64,000 bases of DNA. It comes from Vespa crabro. Lineage: Eukaryota > Arthropoda > Insecta > Hymenoptera > Vespidae. Where the stretch lies: contig NC_060978.1 in assembly GCF_910589235.1 (NCBI RefSeq), positions 2,900,877 to 2,964,876 on the forward strand. The letters are read 5' to 3'. The notes beneath the pieces were generated by a model that saw nothing but the letters and a program-made list of their open reading frames with translations, had not been told where the DNA came from and did not search any database. The position numbers were made by a program, and so were the translations under genes. Below, in pieces: positions 1-13,082 of this stretch (within the stretch, counting starts at the first letter, position 1; each line of letters starts with the position of its first letter).

Positions 1-678
1 ATTATATGCATGTACATAGATATCTGTACATAGGAATATACAAGATCGATACAAACAGTGCTGCGAAGTTTTCGTTTTCTAATTATCGTTGACGCGTTAC
101 CGGCATAGCAACTTTGCTACCAGACTACATAACCAATGTATACATAATAAATCATCATACGTTCTCCACGACTAAAATAAAAAATCAATTCATTAGATAT
201 TTGTGCGCGTTACGATGAGAATACTTTTTCACTCTCGATTCATATTTCTTTTTTTTTTTTGCATTTAAGACTAATGAAAATGATTAACGTTATATAGATA
301 CGCATTTTTGTTAAGTTAAATATGTTGTAAAAAAAGAAAAGAGGATGTAAAGAAAAAGTATAATTAAGTCGATCGAGAGATTGTACGAAGTTAAGATAAA
401 AGAAAAAGAAAAAAACGTGTTCTCCGAAAAAAAAAATGATACATTAGAAAGGATAGGAAGAATTTGGTCGAAGGTAATCAGAAGAAAGGGATCCTGAAAA
501 AAAATTGATGCGATCCTGAGCGAGTCCCCTTTTGGTCCTTACACAATCAAGATAAGTTTGTCGACGCGTATCTCTCCGTTTACGGTCGCAGGACATCGTT
601 GTCGTGCTCGCTTTCACGTTTATGTTTGCTTATTGGTCGCGTGAATAGCAAAGGGAAAGGAGAAGACTCTCTTCCCGA

Positions 679-715
<37 letters not shown>

Positions 716-2536
716 AGGGGAGAGAAAGAAAGAGAGGATTGATGGGTCCAACTAATTATTCTAGATGAATAGGTTCGAAGTCTAATGAAATATCTTTGAC
801 CTATCTATCGTATGTGACACTATTATTAATTTTATCATCACGTTGGTAGGTACGCATTACCATGTCTAGAAAATTGAAATGTGATAAGCATTTGAAAATT
901 AGCAATATAAAAATAATTTCTTATCATGTATAATATTACATACGATTTTAAGACGATTAAATATTTCAATCACATTTCTACGTATGACATTTGTATTTAT
1001 TTGAAAGTAAAAATTATTCGAGATACACACGCAGTAATAGAAAATTTTTAACAAAGTTAAATTATGGTCATTATCGAAGGCAAACATTATGGGCCAATTT
1101 CGTTTAAAAAAAAAAAAAAAATTGAGGAAACACTAATAACACTGGAATATTCAAAAAAGTTCTTTTAAGCAACAAATTCTGTTACTTGTCCGAAAAATCG
1201 TTATATGCAAGAAAAACGGAGTGGATCGTCCAAAGATAGTTTGTTTAAATATGGGGAAGGAGAAATAGTCGAAGCTGAAAAACACGGTAGCCGGAGGCGT
1301 CCTCGGGGACTTGTTCATCGACGGCAGCGCATCTTCGGAAATGGCAAGGTCACCGGTAGTTACGTCATTAACTTTCCTCGGCAGCTTCGTCGACGTAAGT
1401 ACTACGTCGAGAGAGAAAACCAAATGTCACAATGACCAAGGACGTTTGAGAACGTAAATTGATGTGCGAGTGTATTATTCGCTTTCAACGAAATCGAAAG
1501 GGGTTGGAATTGACGAATTTTAACGTTGACGTAAAAATTCTTCTTTTATTCGTGACATCATTTATAACGTGGAAAATCCATCGTTTGATTCGTTTTATTT
1601 GCGATAAATAATAAAGATAAAATTTATTAGTTAATCGCGTTGTCATTCGTTACGTTCTCCGCGTCGTCATCGTTCTTCTCTAGTTTTTTCATGAAAGTAA
1701 CAATCACCTACCGCGGTTAGCTTACTCGTTATCGCGACATTTCATCTATATGGAGTACGATCGGTGGTTTTTAAGGACGAACAGGTGCACTGGCATTTAT
1801 CGTGATGCAACTGACATTCGTTTATCACGAATTTCTCATCCCATTGAATTACGAAAGTTGAAGGACTTTCATAAACCCTCTCCGTTCGCCCCCACTATTT
1901 ATCATTTCTAAGTTCCCATACAGATGTAATTCATGAGAGATTACAAATTATTCTTATTCGTTACACGCATGATCTATTAAATGTCTATATTAGATAACAA
2001 AATTTTTTATCAAATGCTCATAGGTACATCGAAGAAATAGAAAAAAATATCAAATGAAATTGATCGATTGAAAAACGTGACGAGAGGTAAAGAAAGAGTT
2101 TTCAAATTATACGTTCTCATAGTAAACTTCCGCAAGTGGGCGGTCTCAATGGGAGGTCATTGTTATTTTTCCATTATAATAATAAATACTTTGAGCAAAT
2201 GATTCCATTAATCGCAAAATAATCGATGCAAGTACAATACTTACATCGTTATGTATCGTTTATTAGATACGGTATGAAACGATCGATGAATGCTATCATA
2301 GATTACGAAATAAAGGACGATCTTGAGTACGAAGGTGGTTTCTCTCAGGAGTAAGGCAAAGTAAACGCGTTTCTATCAACGACGAACGAATGCGCGTCGA
2401 ATAGCTCTCGCGGTGCATCGTGGTGCATCGCGGATGCATCCTGGGCAGAAGCAAGCAAGCACGAGGGGGAGTAGCGATCAAATGAATCTCGGAGGCCATC
2501 GCGAGTGGGGGGATGCATCTACTGCGATTTTCCGAC
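1..2536. other. Upstream region of the cuticle gene, no coding exon seen
   Basis: No open frame here has coding character together with splice signals. The stretch is AT-rich with a GA microsatellite near 680-716. The last few hundred bases (about 2330-2536) are richer in GC and lead into the TATA box of the cuticular protein gene, so they probably hold its promoter-proximal elements. This is inference from position only. Confidence 0.5.
680..716. repeat. (GA)n microsatellite
   Basis: An almost pure run of GA dinucleotides, interrupted once by GC. It lies in non-coding sequence. Confidence 0.9.
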
Positions 2537-2544
2537 TATATAAA
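2537..2544 (+). promoter_or_regulatory. TATA box of the cuticular protein gene
   Basis: A TATATAAA motif lies about 113 bp upstream of the start codon at 2650. It is followed after about 25-30 bp by a plausible initiator region (TATCACGTATCG). TATA-driven promoters with a tiny first coding exon are typical of insect cuticular protein genes. Confidence 0.75.
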
Positions 2545-2649
2545 GGCAGATGTACTGCACATCCCTGGTATCACGTATCGGTTCGTCGTTAAAGGACGAA
2601 AGGGTGCAAAGAAGACGTTTACTACGAACGTACTTAAAGAAATCTCATA

Positions 2650-3815
2650 ATGAAGACGGTGCGTGCGATTATGAATAAAGAGAGAAAGAGAGAGAGAGAG
2701 AAAGAATTAAAATAAAAAAAAAGGAAAAGGAACGCAGATATATTTAAATAAAAAAGAAACATAGAGAGAAAAAAATATATATATACATATATATTGTATT
2801 AGAGACGGAACGATTGATCCGAGATCGTGTATCGAAAAAATTCGTGGGTACAAAAGCCGCCGGCAATGATTACGACTACAACGACGAGGACGACTTGATC
2901 GATCCCCGAAGCAGCATCCAAATTCTTTTTTTGCGTAACAGTGAAAGTGAAGAGGATCTGTGACGTTTGTGCGTGCGAGCGAGACAGACAACGCGCACGA
3001 GCTCTCGCGTGTAATCCAGACATTCGAAAGAGGAAACCAAGTTTTAATGTCTCTTCAAATTCTCTCGGTGAAAATCATTATCGATCGATCTTCCGTCCGT
3101 CCAATATCGAGCTTTCATAGCGGGAATATACACGTCGATACACGAATAATTTTTTAGAAGACGATTCTTTCGACGGAATAAAGTGAATCCGATTACGCGT
3201 ATTTTTTTTCTTTCTCTTTGTCGTAATACCTAGCGCCTTTGATTCCTTTTTCTTTCTTTTTTCCATAAACTTTGACGTTTAGCGAAAATCCAAAAAAGAA
3301 ACAAACGAATTAATAACAATAACAATATTATAATAATTGATAATAGTTTTTTAACACGCAGGTCATCATTCTAGCGACTCTTTTGGTCGCGAGTCTCGCA
3401 GCACCGCAAGGTAATCCGAATGAAATCACAATTGTAAAGCAGGAGGAAGTGAACAATATCGGAGTAGGTGGATATCACTTCAGTTACGAACAAAGCGATG
3501 GACAAAAAAGAGACGAAACAGCGGAGCTTAGAAATGAGGGTACGGACGACGAAGAATTAGCCGTCACGGGTAGCTTTTCTTTCATATCTCCGGATGGTCA
3601 TACGTACAGGTACAAGCAAAATTCAATTAATTTAGACAAAAAATATATAATAAACGAAATGAATAAAAATGTGTATTAAAGAAAAAAAAAAAAGAACATA
3701 AAAAAGATCATCAACAACGATAGAATTGTTGTCTTTGATTGTCTTTGATTTTAGGGTCGATTACACTGCCGACAAGGATGGCTTCCATCCTAACATTCAG
3801 CTCGTTTCGAAATAA
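2650..3815 (+). CDS. RR-1 type cuticular protein (chitin_bind_4), 105 aa
   Basis: Structural protein of the exoskeleton that is secreted and binds chitin. Exons: 2650-2658, 3362-3609, 3755-3815; phases agree and all introns are GT-AG. The first coding exon holds only Met-Lys-Thr, and the signal peptide continues in exon 2 (VIILATLLVASLAA), a layout common in insect cuticle genes. The Rebers-Riddiford consensus spans the last intron: a Tyr-rich start (GGYHFSYEQSDG), then GSFSFISPDGHTYR in exon 2 and VDYTADKDGFHP in exon 3. This is the short, hard-edged RR-1 form found in flexible cuticle. The protein ends soon after the domain. An open frame that runs past 3609 is intron read-through, not protein. 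The family assignment is secure; the individual CPR number cannot be given. Confidence 0.93.
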
Positions 3816-4952
3816 AAAAAGAGGACTCGAGGAGCCGAAGGAATTTTACGCTAACAACACGTCACTTAGGATTTTTTGACATACCCGCATAAAAGCGCAT
3901 AAACAATATTCCGTCTTTACATGTATATTCCATGTACGCTGCGAGACGCGCGATTCACAAGTGCGAAGTGTTCTTCTATTCACGAAGGCTTCGATCGTTG
4001 CTTTCGATTTAAAATTTTCTTCGTTTCCTTTCTCCTTCTTTTCTCCTCCTTTCTCATTACTTTTCTTCTTTTCTTCTGCGCTTCTTTCTTTTCTTTTTCT
4101 TTTAGGATTACTTTCCCGCCGAATCCTATTTTCTTATATAATATATCGCGCGAGAGATATCAACGATCGAAGCTTCGATGATTTTTTCTTTCTTTTTTTT
4201 TTTTTTTTTTTTTTTAATACGTATATATTTGTACGAAGAAAAGAAAAAAAGAAAAAAAAATTCACAATTTCTAGTGATTCAATTCGGAAATAATTTTCCT
4301 TGAAAGATATCGAGATGTATCGCGTGGAGCAAAGTATACAAATGTTCTACGATCTTATGCTCTCACGTGCTACCCGCGAAAAACGTGCTCGTTCCGCAGA
4401 TACGGTACATGATGTAACACTTATAAACTGCCAACAAACACTTTGAACGAGAGACATCGAAGAGTTCGTTCTAAGCAAACTCAGCGAGACGACGGCGTAG
4501 TGTTCATTTTAGCGTCGCAAATATCACATTATAAGACACACTTTTCTCCTTCCTTTTTTACATATGTACCTATTTGTATCTGTAATAATAATGCAGCATA
4601 TGCATATAAACTTGTATGTGGAATTGAATCTTTATTTATATTGCAATGTCCTTCCTAAACATATCCAAAAGCGAGAAATGATTTTTTTTTTTTTTAACAA
4701 AATCCAAATCAATTTTACTGCTTATATAACGGATCGAAATTTTTTACTATACATGAAGAATTCATAAGAGCAATATGTTTAATTGGTCTGTTAAAAAGAA
4801 AACAAAAACGAGTATGAACTTGTTCGTACATATAAAGAAATATCTTTATATCTTATATTAAAAAATCTGTATACATATAAGGCGAAGGTACAAAAATTTG
4901 TGAAGATATGTAAAAATATAAGTATGTAAATATTTATGAATATATATTCAAA

Positions 4953-5004
<52 letters not shown>

Positions 5005-5005
5005 A

Positions 5006-5048
<43 letters not shown>

Positions 5049-5998
5049 TCGATCACTACACCGCATTAATTCATCATAATTCGACTATTTACAAAATGTT
5101 AGTAATACGTCGTTACAATAAAACATTTTTATTACTCTTGTCTGAATATTAAAAAAAAGAAACGTATAATTGAGCATGACACAACGTTTTTCGAAATTAA
5201 GTTTGTCGATTCAATTTTTAGTCTGCTTAAGCATTTGTAGAAAAATAATGGCGTGCATATAGTATACACATGTAATGTTACATTTAAATGATACAAATAA
5301 AGTCAAAAATGCAACTCGCATAAAAAAAATGAAAACGAGAAATTATAAAATATAACAGAGTAATTCTTAATGCAAAGAAAAATAAAATTCTACTACGATA
5401 ATATTTATATAGGATACCAAAGGAATTCTAATTGAAAAATATTAATATATTATTTTTTTTTTTTTTAATAAAAACAACATATATATTTTTTCAACGTAAC
5501 ATATTCTCTCGTTAAAAGATCATATGAATATACATTGTATGATTTTATCAATGATTTTTCTTTGCGATAAGAACTCGTTATGGTTTTTATTTATGTTTCA
5601 TGGATTGACTTTTTCCGTATGTATAAGAAATGAACATTACATATTGTAATACTTTCAAACACCAGCAACATAATTTATCCAAGTAATTAAACAATCGAAT
5701 TTGTTTAGACATACGTTAAATCATGTTCAAATTGTACATTATTTCGCGGTTTAAATTATATATACCGCATCTCATTATTTGAGATTTAAGAGAAATATTT
5801 TCATATTCACTATTATATTCTACGACGAAAAAAATTACTATTCTGTAACAAATATAATAGAATTTAAATATTTATTGCATTATTTAAAAATGCATACGCG
5901 CATTAAATAAGCCTAAATTATATTTTACTAATATTTACTAAAAGTATATACTCTAATACGTTGCAATGTAACATATTCATTACTCTATGATATTATAT
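3816..5998. other. Convergent 3' region between the cuticle gene and anillin
   Basis: No coding exon was found. The cuticle gene (+) and anillin (-) end towards each other, so both 3' UTRs should lie here. The sequence is AT-rich with poly-T tracts at about 4192-4216 and 4681-4695 and a compound AT/TG microsatellite near 4958-5045. Confidence 0.6.
4958..5045. repeat. Compound (TA)n-(TG)n-(TA)n microsatellite
   Basis: A run of TA repeats changes to TG repeats (about 4985-5004) and then back to TA repeats, in the intergenic or 3' UTR interval. Confidence 0.9.
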
Positions 5999-8519
5999 TC
6001 ATGAGGTATTGCCCCAGATTCGTATTAAATGTAATACCTTGTTAAGCTTTGAACACCATTCTAGCCTATCTTCTTTTGTATCAGCTGAGAAAAGATGTCT
6101 GTAAAAATATTCCCATATATTAAATATTATCTTAAATTTATTATTAGGATGTATAATTTACTACTTACCTAATGGTTGTTTCAGATCCATTTGTTACCAT
6201 GATAAGACTATCGACATCACCTGTTTGTGCTCCTCTTTTTGTTTCAAGTAAAACTGTATTGGCACGCATGCAAATGCTCAGAGGTGCTAATTCTACATTT
6301 TTTGTAGAAATACCTACGATAAGGAATAATAAAATTTATAAACCATTACAAAACATACATGCATACATATATATTTATATTGTAATAAATAATAATTACC
6401 ACGTAAATCAAGACTTCCTAAAGGAGTTTTCTTGCCCTCATGATAAGGATATTTATAATATGATAATGTAGTTCCTTTGAGGAGACACCACCTTCTTTGC
6501 CAGATGCCAAAACCAGAAACATATTCAAATATTGTAAGGAAATTATGATATTCCACCGTTATTGAGGGCTCACAAGACACATGCATTTGCAATCGACCTT
6601 CTAGCGGGGATTGCTGTGGAACCTGCAATATGATAATACGATATATTTAAAGTATTTTTTATCTCTCTTTCTTATTGATTTATTTTGGAATTTATTATTA
6701 AATTGTCAACAGGGTGTCTAAAATGAATGCACGTCGTACCTTATTTAAAGTGAATTGTTGACGGTGTATTTCTTTGAGACTAAAAACAACATAACCAGAT
6801 AAATGAAAAGCAGTAGATCGAACTGCTGAAGGCCCTGCTGGACTTTGAACATTTGGCATTACCAAGCGATTTTCGATTTTTGAACATTTCTTAGGCGTTT
6901 TAGATGTGTGCTATAAAAATTGTAAATTTATAAGATAGTCGCACTACCCGAATGCGAAAGAAAAAAGACAAATATTATTTTACCTTTTTGTTATCTTTGC
7001 TACTATTACCAGAATTCCATCCACCACCATTGTTATGAATGTGATATTTAACTTCGTGGGGAAGCATTTCAGCTTGAGTTTGAAGAGAATAAATTTCGAC
7101 GGTGATTTTAAAATCACTGTATAAATTTTGTAATTTTAAGGTCGAAGGAAAGCGTAGACAAGAATCGCCTGATTCAGCAAGAACCACTGGTGTAGTTAAT
7201 ACTTCCTCCAAATAACGTATCAAACAGACAAAATGAAGGCACGTATCTATAAAATCTTTATGATTGAATTTGTTCACAAAATATAGTAAAAGTGAACGAT
7301 TAATACTCACTTGTAGCAATACTTCGTAAATATTCGCGTCTCAATGGTAATGTAATGGCTGATACTGTAAGTGATCCAGTATCTTCTATTTCTGGTGAAC
7401 CTGGTACAGCAGGTCTCAATGTACCTTCAACTTTTAATCTTTGAACCTCATTTAGAGCGGCTTGTCTCCTATGAACTATTTTAAAAATCATATTTCGATT
7501 ATAACGTACTCTAAAGCTATACAAATTTTAATCAAAATAATGTAATAAAAAATTATGAAATTACTAGCAATAAGTAGAAGTCTTTCTCCTTCGACTTGCT
7601 CTTGTGAACCATTAAATTCAATTGTAGAACTACATAAATTTAAAGCTTGACTAGCTTGACCAATGATCGTTTGCTGCTTGCAGACTTCGTCTAATAAATG
7701 CTTCACCTTTTCTTGCACTAACATCGTTTCATCTTTTACAGGCTCCGTAATATCAGAAACAGTGTCTATAATTTTTGTTACCGAACGAGAAGGGGTACCT
7801 TTCGGTGTTCGCAACTATAATTTTGAATTAATTAAACACGTATAAATTAAATAATGAAATTTATTTATGTATATATGTATGTACGATCAAAACTTGCAGT
7901 ATTATTTACTCACTTCTGATTGTTGACGTCTGTAAAAGCTGACAGTATGCATTAAGGGAGTATGATTATCACCTTCTACAATACATGGTTCTTCACTCTT
8001 ATCTGGAGTCACGAATTTGATGGGAGAACGAAATTGTGATCTAAAAAGGTAAAGATTAATATAAGTAAAATATAATTATGCGAATAACAAATTTTCATTT
8101 TGCGATATAGGAGGAAATCTTACCCATGAGTGTATTTAAAACTTGTAGAAGAAGATGATGGACTTTTTCCACCTCTATTTATTTTAGGGGGTGTTGGTCC
8201 ATCCTGATAAAAATTTTTAACATTTCTCTCTTGTACTGCAAGACATTCGTCCAAATATTCATCCATTTCATCTAATACAGATATATCGGATGTAGTACTA
8301 TCTGGATCGGGTTCGATCGATCTCTATAAATACGAAAGTGCATTGAATCAGAATAATTACAATCGTATTTTTTAAGAGAAAAAGATCAAAAAAATAGTAT
8401 TACCTTTTTGTTCCTCATAATCTGTTGATTCACTTCACGCAAAATGCTTCTTCCTAAACTAGTGTTTACATCTTCAACTTCTTCTTCTTCGCTATCTAAT
8501 TCGGTTTCGTTGTCCTACA

Positions 8520-8550
<31 letters not shown>

Positions 8551-11500
8551 AAAGAAAAAAAAAATTAGAATATAAGTATACTTTCGTTTGTTGATTGCAT
8601 AATTTTCTTGCATTATAATATATTTTACTTGAACGTAATATTCAGCTTCTGTAATTGATTCACTCTCAGTAGTGTTTTCTTCCACAGTAACAGTTGCTGG
8701 TTCTGTACTATCAACGGTGTACTCTGTATCCGTTCCTGTGTTATTTTCAATTTCTGAAAGATTAGGATATAGGCATCCAGATTTCGGAGGACACACACGT
8801 ATACGCTTAGCATCTGATAATGTCACAATTTGTTGTATTCTTGGTAAATTGCCTATAATTTAAAAATAAATCAAATATTTATTAACTCAAAGAGTAATAT
8901 AATAGATTTTAATTGAATAAGAAAAAGATATATTTTTTTTAATTTAAAATGTACACCCTTACCATGTCGTTTAACTGGCGATGATTTTTCTTGCTCTGAA
9001 TTATGTTTTCCGATCAAATTTTTTGTTGACTGTGGAAGCGGCGGTGGTGGTGGTGGTGGCGCATGCGGGATAACATTATCCTATAATTTTGAATAATTTT
9101 ATAAATCATCTTCATTTATATAAGTCTTAAGATAATTAAAGGATTAAGATATATTACCAGTGCTGGTGTAGGTTTGACAGAACAAATTGGAGAATTCTTC
9201 GGTGAATTCGATTTTCCTTCACTACTTTCGCTTGTTCTAATGCAAGAACCAGCTGCGACTTGCGCTATTTCTTTATTCGTATTGAAACGTGAACGTAACA
9301 TATCTAATTCTCGTTGTCTTTCAATTTGAGCAGAACGTAATATATTATTTTCTAATTCTTGAGTGTGACCATGTTCAAATATAGCACGCTGAGCAATGAC
9401 TCGATTAGAACTTTCAGCTTTACGATTGATTGCAGGCATATCTATCAGAGAAAAAAAAAAATATAATTATGTACTTATAAGTGTCGCGTCTTAAATAGCA
9501 TATATAATAATAGATATAACATACCTGTCCCATGTCCGGATGGTGAATTAGACGTCTCCTTTTCATGTAATTTACTAGGTGGTATAGACATGGTAAGTGG
9601 TGCTTTTGGAATTAAAGGAGCTTCATCCTTATTTTTTTCGAAAAGAGCTTTTCTTTCAGATAGGCTCATTTGAGCTGGATCTTTTGTCTTAACATCATTA
9701 TTCCGCGATTCAAACATGGAAGCTTTACTCAACACAGAACCAGGTGATGAACCAGGTAGTGGACTCTTCGGTGAACCATTAAAACCAAATCTAGGTGTTA
9801 CTCTAGAATTGTTTGTATTGGTATTTGTAGTCCTTACTGTTTTTTCTGATGTATTTGAGTTCGCATTTTCAGCATCCTTAATTGTCCTATTTGTACTTTT
9901 ATGCACATTCTCATCGTCTGTCATCTTGCCCTCTATTACTACGTTAAGTTTCGAGTTCGATGTATGCTTGTCTTCTTGTTTTTGCACGGAATTTGTATCT
10001 TTTTTAGATGGGGAACTTGATGGGCCTGCTCCTGTTTCCTGAGAACAACTCTTAAAGTCATACACTAGACGACAATTGCTTTTTGTACGACTAAAGCCTT
10101 GAGCCTCCTGTAAATATCCATCTAATAAATTTACTATTTTTTGTTTTGTTTTAAAACTATATATATATATATATATATATAATTATATCATATATTTATA
10201 ATGAAAGATAATACTAATATATATTTCACAGAAAAACCTTCTAAAGCTTTAGTCCTTTGTAAAATCATATTACTGTTTTGTGATTTTTTTTTTTTTATGA
10301 ATATGTTTTTAGAAATGAATATAAAAATAATATATAATAAAAATACTTACTAAGCTCTGTAGCATAGTTTTATCCCACTTAAATTGCCTGCTTGAACTAG
10401 CTTCGGAATTACTAGCACTATTCCATTTACTGCATCCACTTGTACTTGGTTGTGGTTCTGTCGTATTCTTCACTTTGTCATTAAATTTAGCTTGTATTTG
10501 TTCTGCCTTAGTGGGCGTTGTTTTTGTCTACAAATGATAAATTTTCAATAAATGGCTATTTATAATAAATATTAAAATTTATTATAAATAACTTACAAAA
10601 GTTGGATGTGATAAATCATCTTCCCAATTATTAATTGTTGAAGCAAGAGCTGCCAATCTATCAAGCCTGGCACCTTTCTTTGCCGATTTCAATCCTATTT
10701 GATCCTCTTCAGTATAAAATTTTTCTTCTGTTCTATGAATAGGTGAACTTAATTCACGGCTAGTATCTTCTACGTGTGAAAAATAAATTCTTACATTATT
10801 ATAAATTCATCATAGAATATTAAAAATTTATAATAAGAAAAAAATCAAGAACTATTGAAATAAAATACGTGGGTCGATATAATAAAGCCTTTTTTAATGA
10901 AATTATTCAATAATATTAAGCATGATAAGAAGCAAATCAAATAAGGAGAGTTACATTGTGTACTTGTACCACAGATGCCATATACAAACACAATGAGATA
11001 GTATTAGAAACCAGTTTTAAAGGAACTGTGTGGGTGTTCACACATTCAGGCTTACCAGAATATAGCTTTCCCAGCCTTTGTAGCTTTGACTTGACATTGC
11101 TTATACCTACATTACCATTCTCTTTACCAATCTCTTTAGTTTCTTCTTCAACTATCGTTTTTGAAGGACTATATTTTTTTACAGCTTTTTTAGGAGATTC
11201 TTCTGTTGTTAATTTTATTGGCGATTTTGCTGGGCTTTTGTTTTTGCTTACTATAAAGGAAATTTTTAATATTAAGTTCAAAACTGATCAAATAAAATAA
11301 TAAAAATTATAAATTTCAATCAATTTGAACATTAGAATAAAATAAAATTATACCTGCTGCTTGTGCTAAAATTGCATTAGCATCTTTTAATGGACTTCGT
11401 CGTCTTCTAACGTCATGCCCAGCATTAGACAATTGCATATTTAATTTTTCCCCTCTTGCCTTAGCACGTTCCAACATTCGCTATAATAAATGATTCGAAA

Positions 11501-11842
11501 GGAAAAAAATTAAGGAGAAATGGAAAGAGATATTACGTAGAAGAACTGATGATAAAATAATTTGTATGATAGAAAAACTGATATGATATAATTTACATAC
11601 AAATTGTAATTGTATGTAAATAATATTAATTACGGAATGACAAATAAAAATTAGAAGAAAAATTAAAATAAAACAAATAATATGTAGAATTATATATATA
11701 TAATATGCTAATAATATATAGAATTATATAGAATAGACAATAAAAAAATTAAATTATATGGATTTAAAATTTAATCACTGGTATAGTAAGACAATATGTA
11801 CTTTCTATTATACTTGGGACTTACTTGAATCCATGGATCCAT
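5999..11842 (-). CDS. scra: Anillin (scraps), 1217 aa, 19 coding exons
   Basis: Scaffold of the cytokinetic ring that links actin, myosin II, septins, RhoA and the membrane. Coding exons in transcript order: 11842-11825, 11480-11354, 11250-11056, 10769-10597, 10527-10351, 10107-9525, 9441-9158, 9080-8963, 8852-8629, 8514-8404, 8323-8124, 8040-7914, 7814-7565, 7475-7311, 7246-6984, 6910-6740, 6622-6400, 6313-6169, 6098-5999. All phases close, giving 3654 nt. The N-terminus reads MDPWIQ then RMLERAKARGEKL, the anillin signature, split by the first intron. RLDRLAALASTINNWEDDL (about residues 150-168) is the conserved motif of the N-terminal half. A poly-Pro stretch follows near 525. The anillin homology domain covers about 770-1055, including MHTVSFYRRQQS, and the PH domain about 1075-1205 (GIWQRRWCLLKG). 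Length fits the fly protein. The first coding exon is only 18 bp. Confidence 0.95.
10158..10181. repeat. (AT)n microsatellite in an anillin intron
   Basis: Uninterrupted AT repeat within the intron between coding exons 5 and 6 of anillin. Confidence 0.9.
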
Positions 11843-13082
11843 TGTTCGTGATTTTTCGTTACTTTAAGGATAAACGTATAACAATTTTCAAACTACCGAA
11901 ATGTAGTACTGGCACTTGTAATAACTTATTTCTTATATATATATATATATCTCTGTTTTTGATAAAATGTCACAAAAAGTTTATAGATTCTTTAGCACTA
12001 CACACATACGTAAAATTCGTTACTTTCGACCGTTGTATTTAAACACAACCGCCATGCTTTAATACGACGCTCGTCAAGCTGTTAAAAAATAACGTTCAAT
12101 TATCAATTCGCTTTAACGATATCATTCATGGAACAAGTATATCGATTGCAAAAAAGAAAGAAATTCTTGTAAACTATAATGTGCGTACAATAAACGATTC
12201 CAAAAAACCTATCGAATTATTATACTGTCGAACAATTCAAATATTAGTGCGAGCGTCCTAAAGCACGACTTGAACATTTAATCGGATTGGAGCAACTGCG
12301 ACGCTCTTTCACTGATTTGCTCTACCATCGCAGGGGGGCGCAGTACCGTTTATGAGTTAGCATTTAAAATATTGTCATCTGATTGGTTGAAGCATTTAAA
12401 CTAAAAACGATTCAAATAATCATTCAAATTGATAAACACAATAGAATCGGATATGGATAATTTTTAGTAGTGAATGACTAAACACGTAAGTGAATTCATT
12501 TCAAAATATATTTGTTAACATCTTCAACTTTTATCAAGAGTTAAAAGAAAAGTGATAGGTAACTTTATCAATGGAATCAGTTTATTGATCTCCTTGATTT
12601 GATTAATGGAATTATTCATACACTTTTCTTTACTGCAAAATAGTCCCTCTATTAGAGCTGTGATAAATTATAAATCATGGACATTAGCGTTATAAAAATT
12701 TGTTGTCATGAAAGTTAAGTTTCTTTTAAATTTAAATCATTTATGAAATTATAAAAAAAAAAAATTGTTCGTTTGTGTGTGATTTTTATAAAAATAATTT
12801 TATTTACATATCATTTTATACAATAGTCTTACGCTTCCTAGAATAACATTGAAATAACATATTCGAATATTTTCATTTTATATATTGTTCATTTTTTATA
12901 AAAAAGTGCAGACTTTAAGTATGCTCCTTCAAATTTTAGGAGTTTTAGGATATAGCCTGCATAGTTTCAGTATGATTCATCCCTGATATAATATCATTGA
13001 TATCATATCATTACTTTTACAAAAGCAAAGCCATTAAGGAACTTTAGGTATATATGGATGTTATTTTCATGCTTTTAATTTA
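11843..13082. other. Anillin promoter and PPP2R3C 3' region
   Basis: No coding exon was found. The anillin 5' UTR and promoter must lie at the left side. Around 12230-12400 the sequence is less AT-biased and contains a CCAAT-type element (GATTGGTTG near 12382), which could be part of the anillin promoter. The right side should carry the PPP2R3C 3' UTR. Confidence 0.45.

Noticed and set aside
9716..10042. Plus-strand ORF opposite anillin exon 6
   Set aside because: Antisense shadow of a Ser/Thr-rich anillin exon whose phases close on the minus strand.
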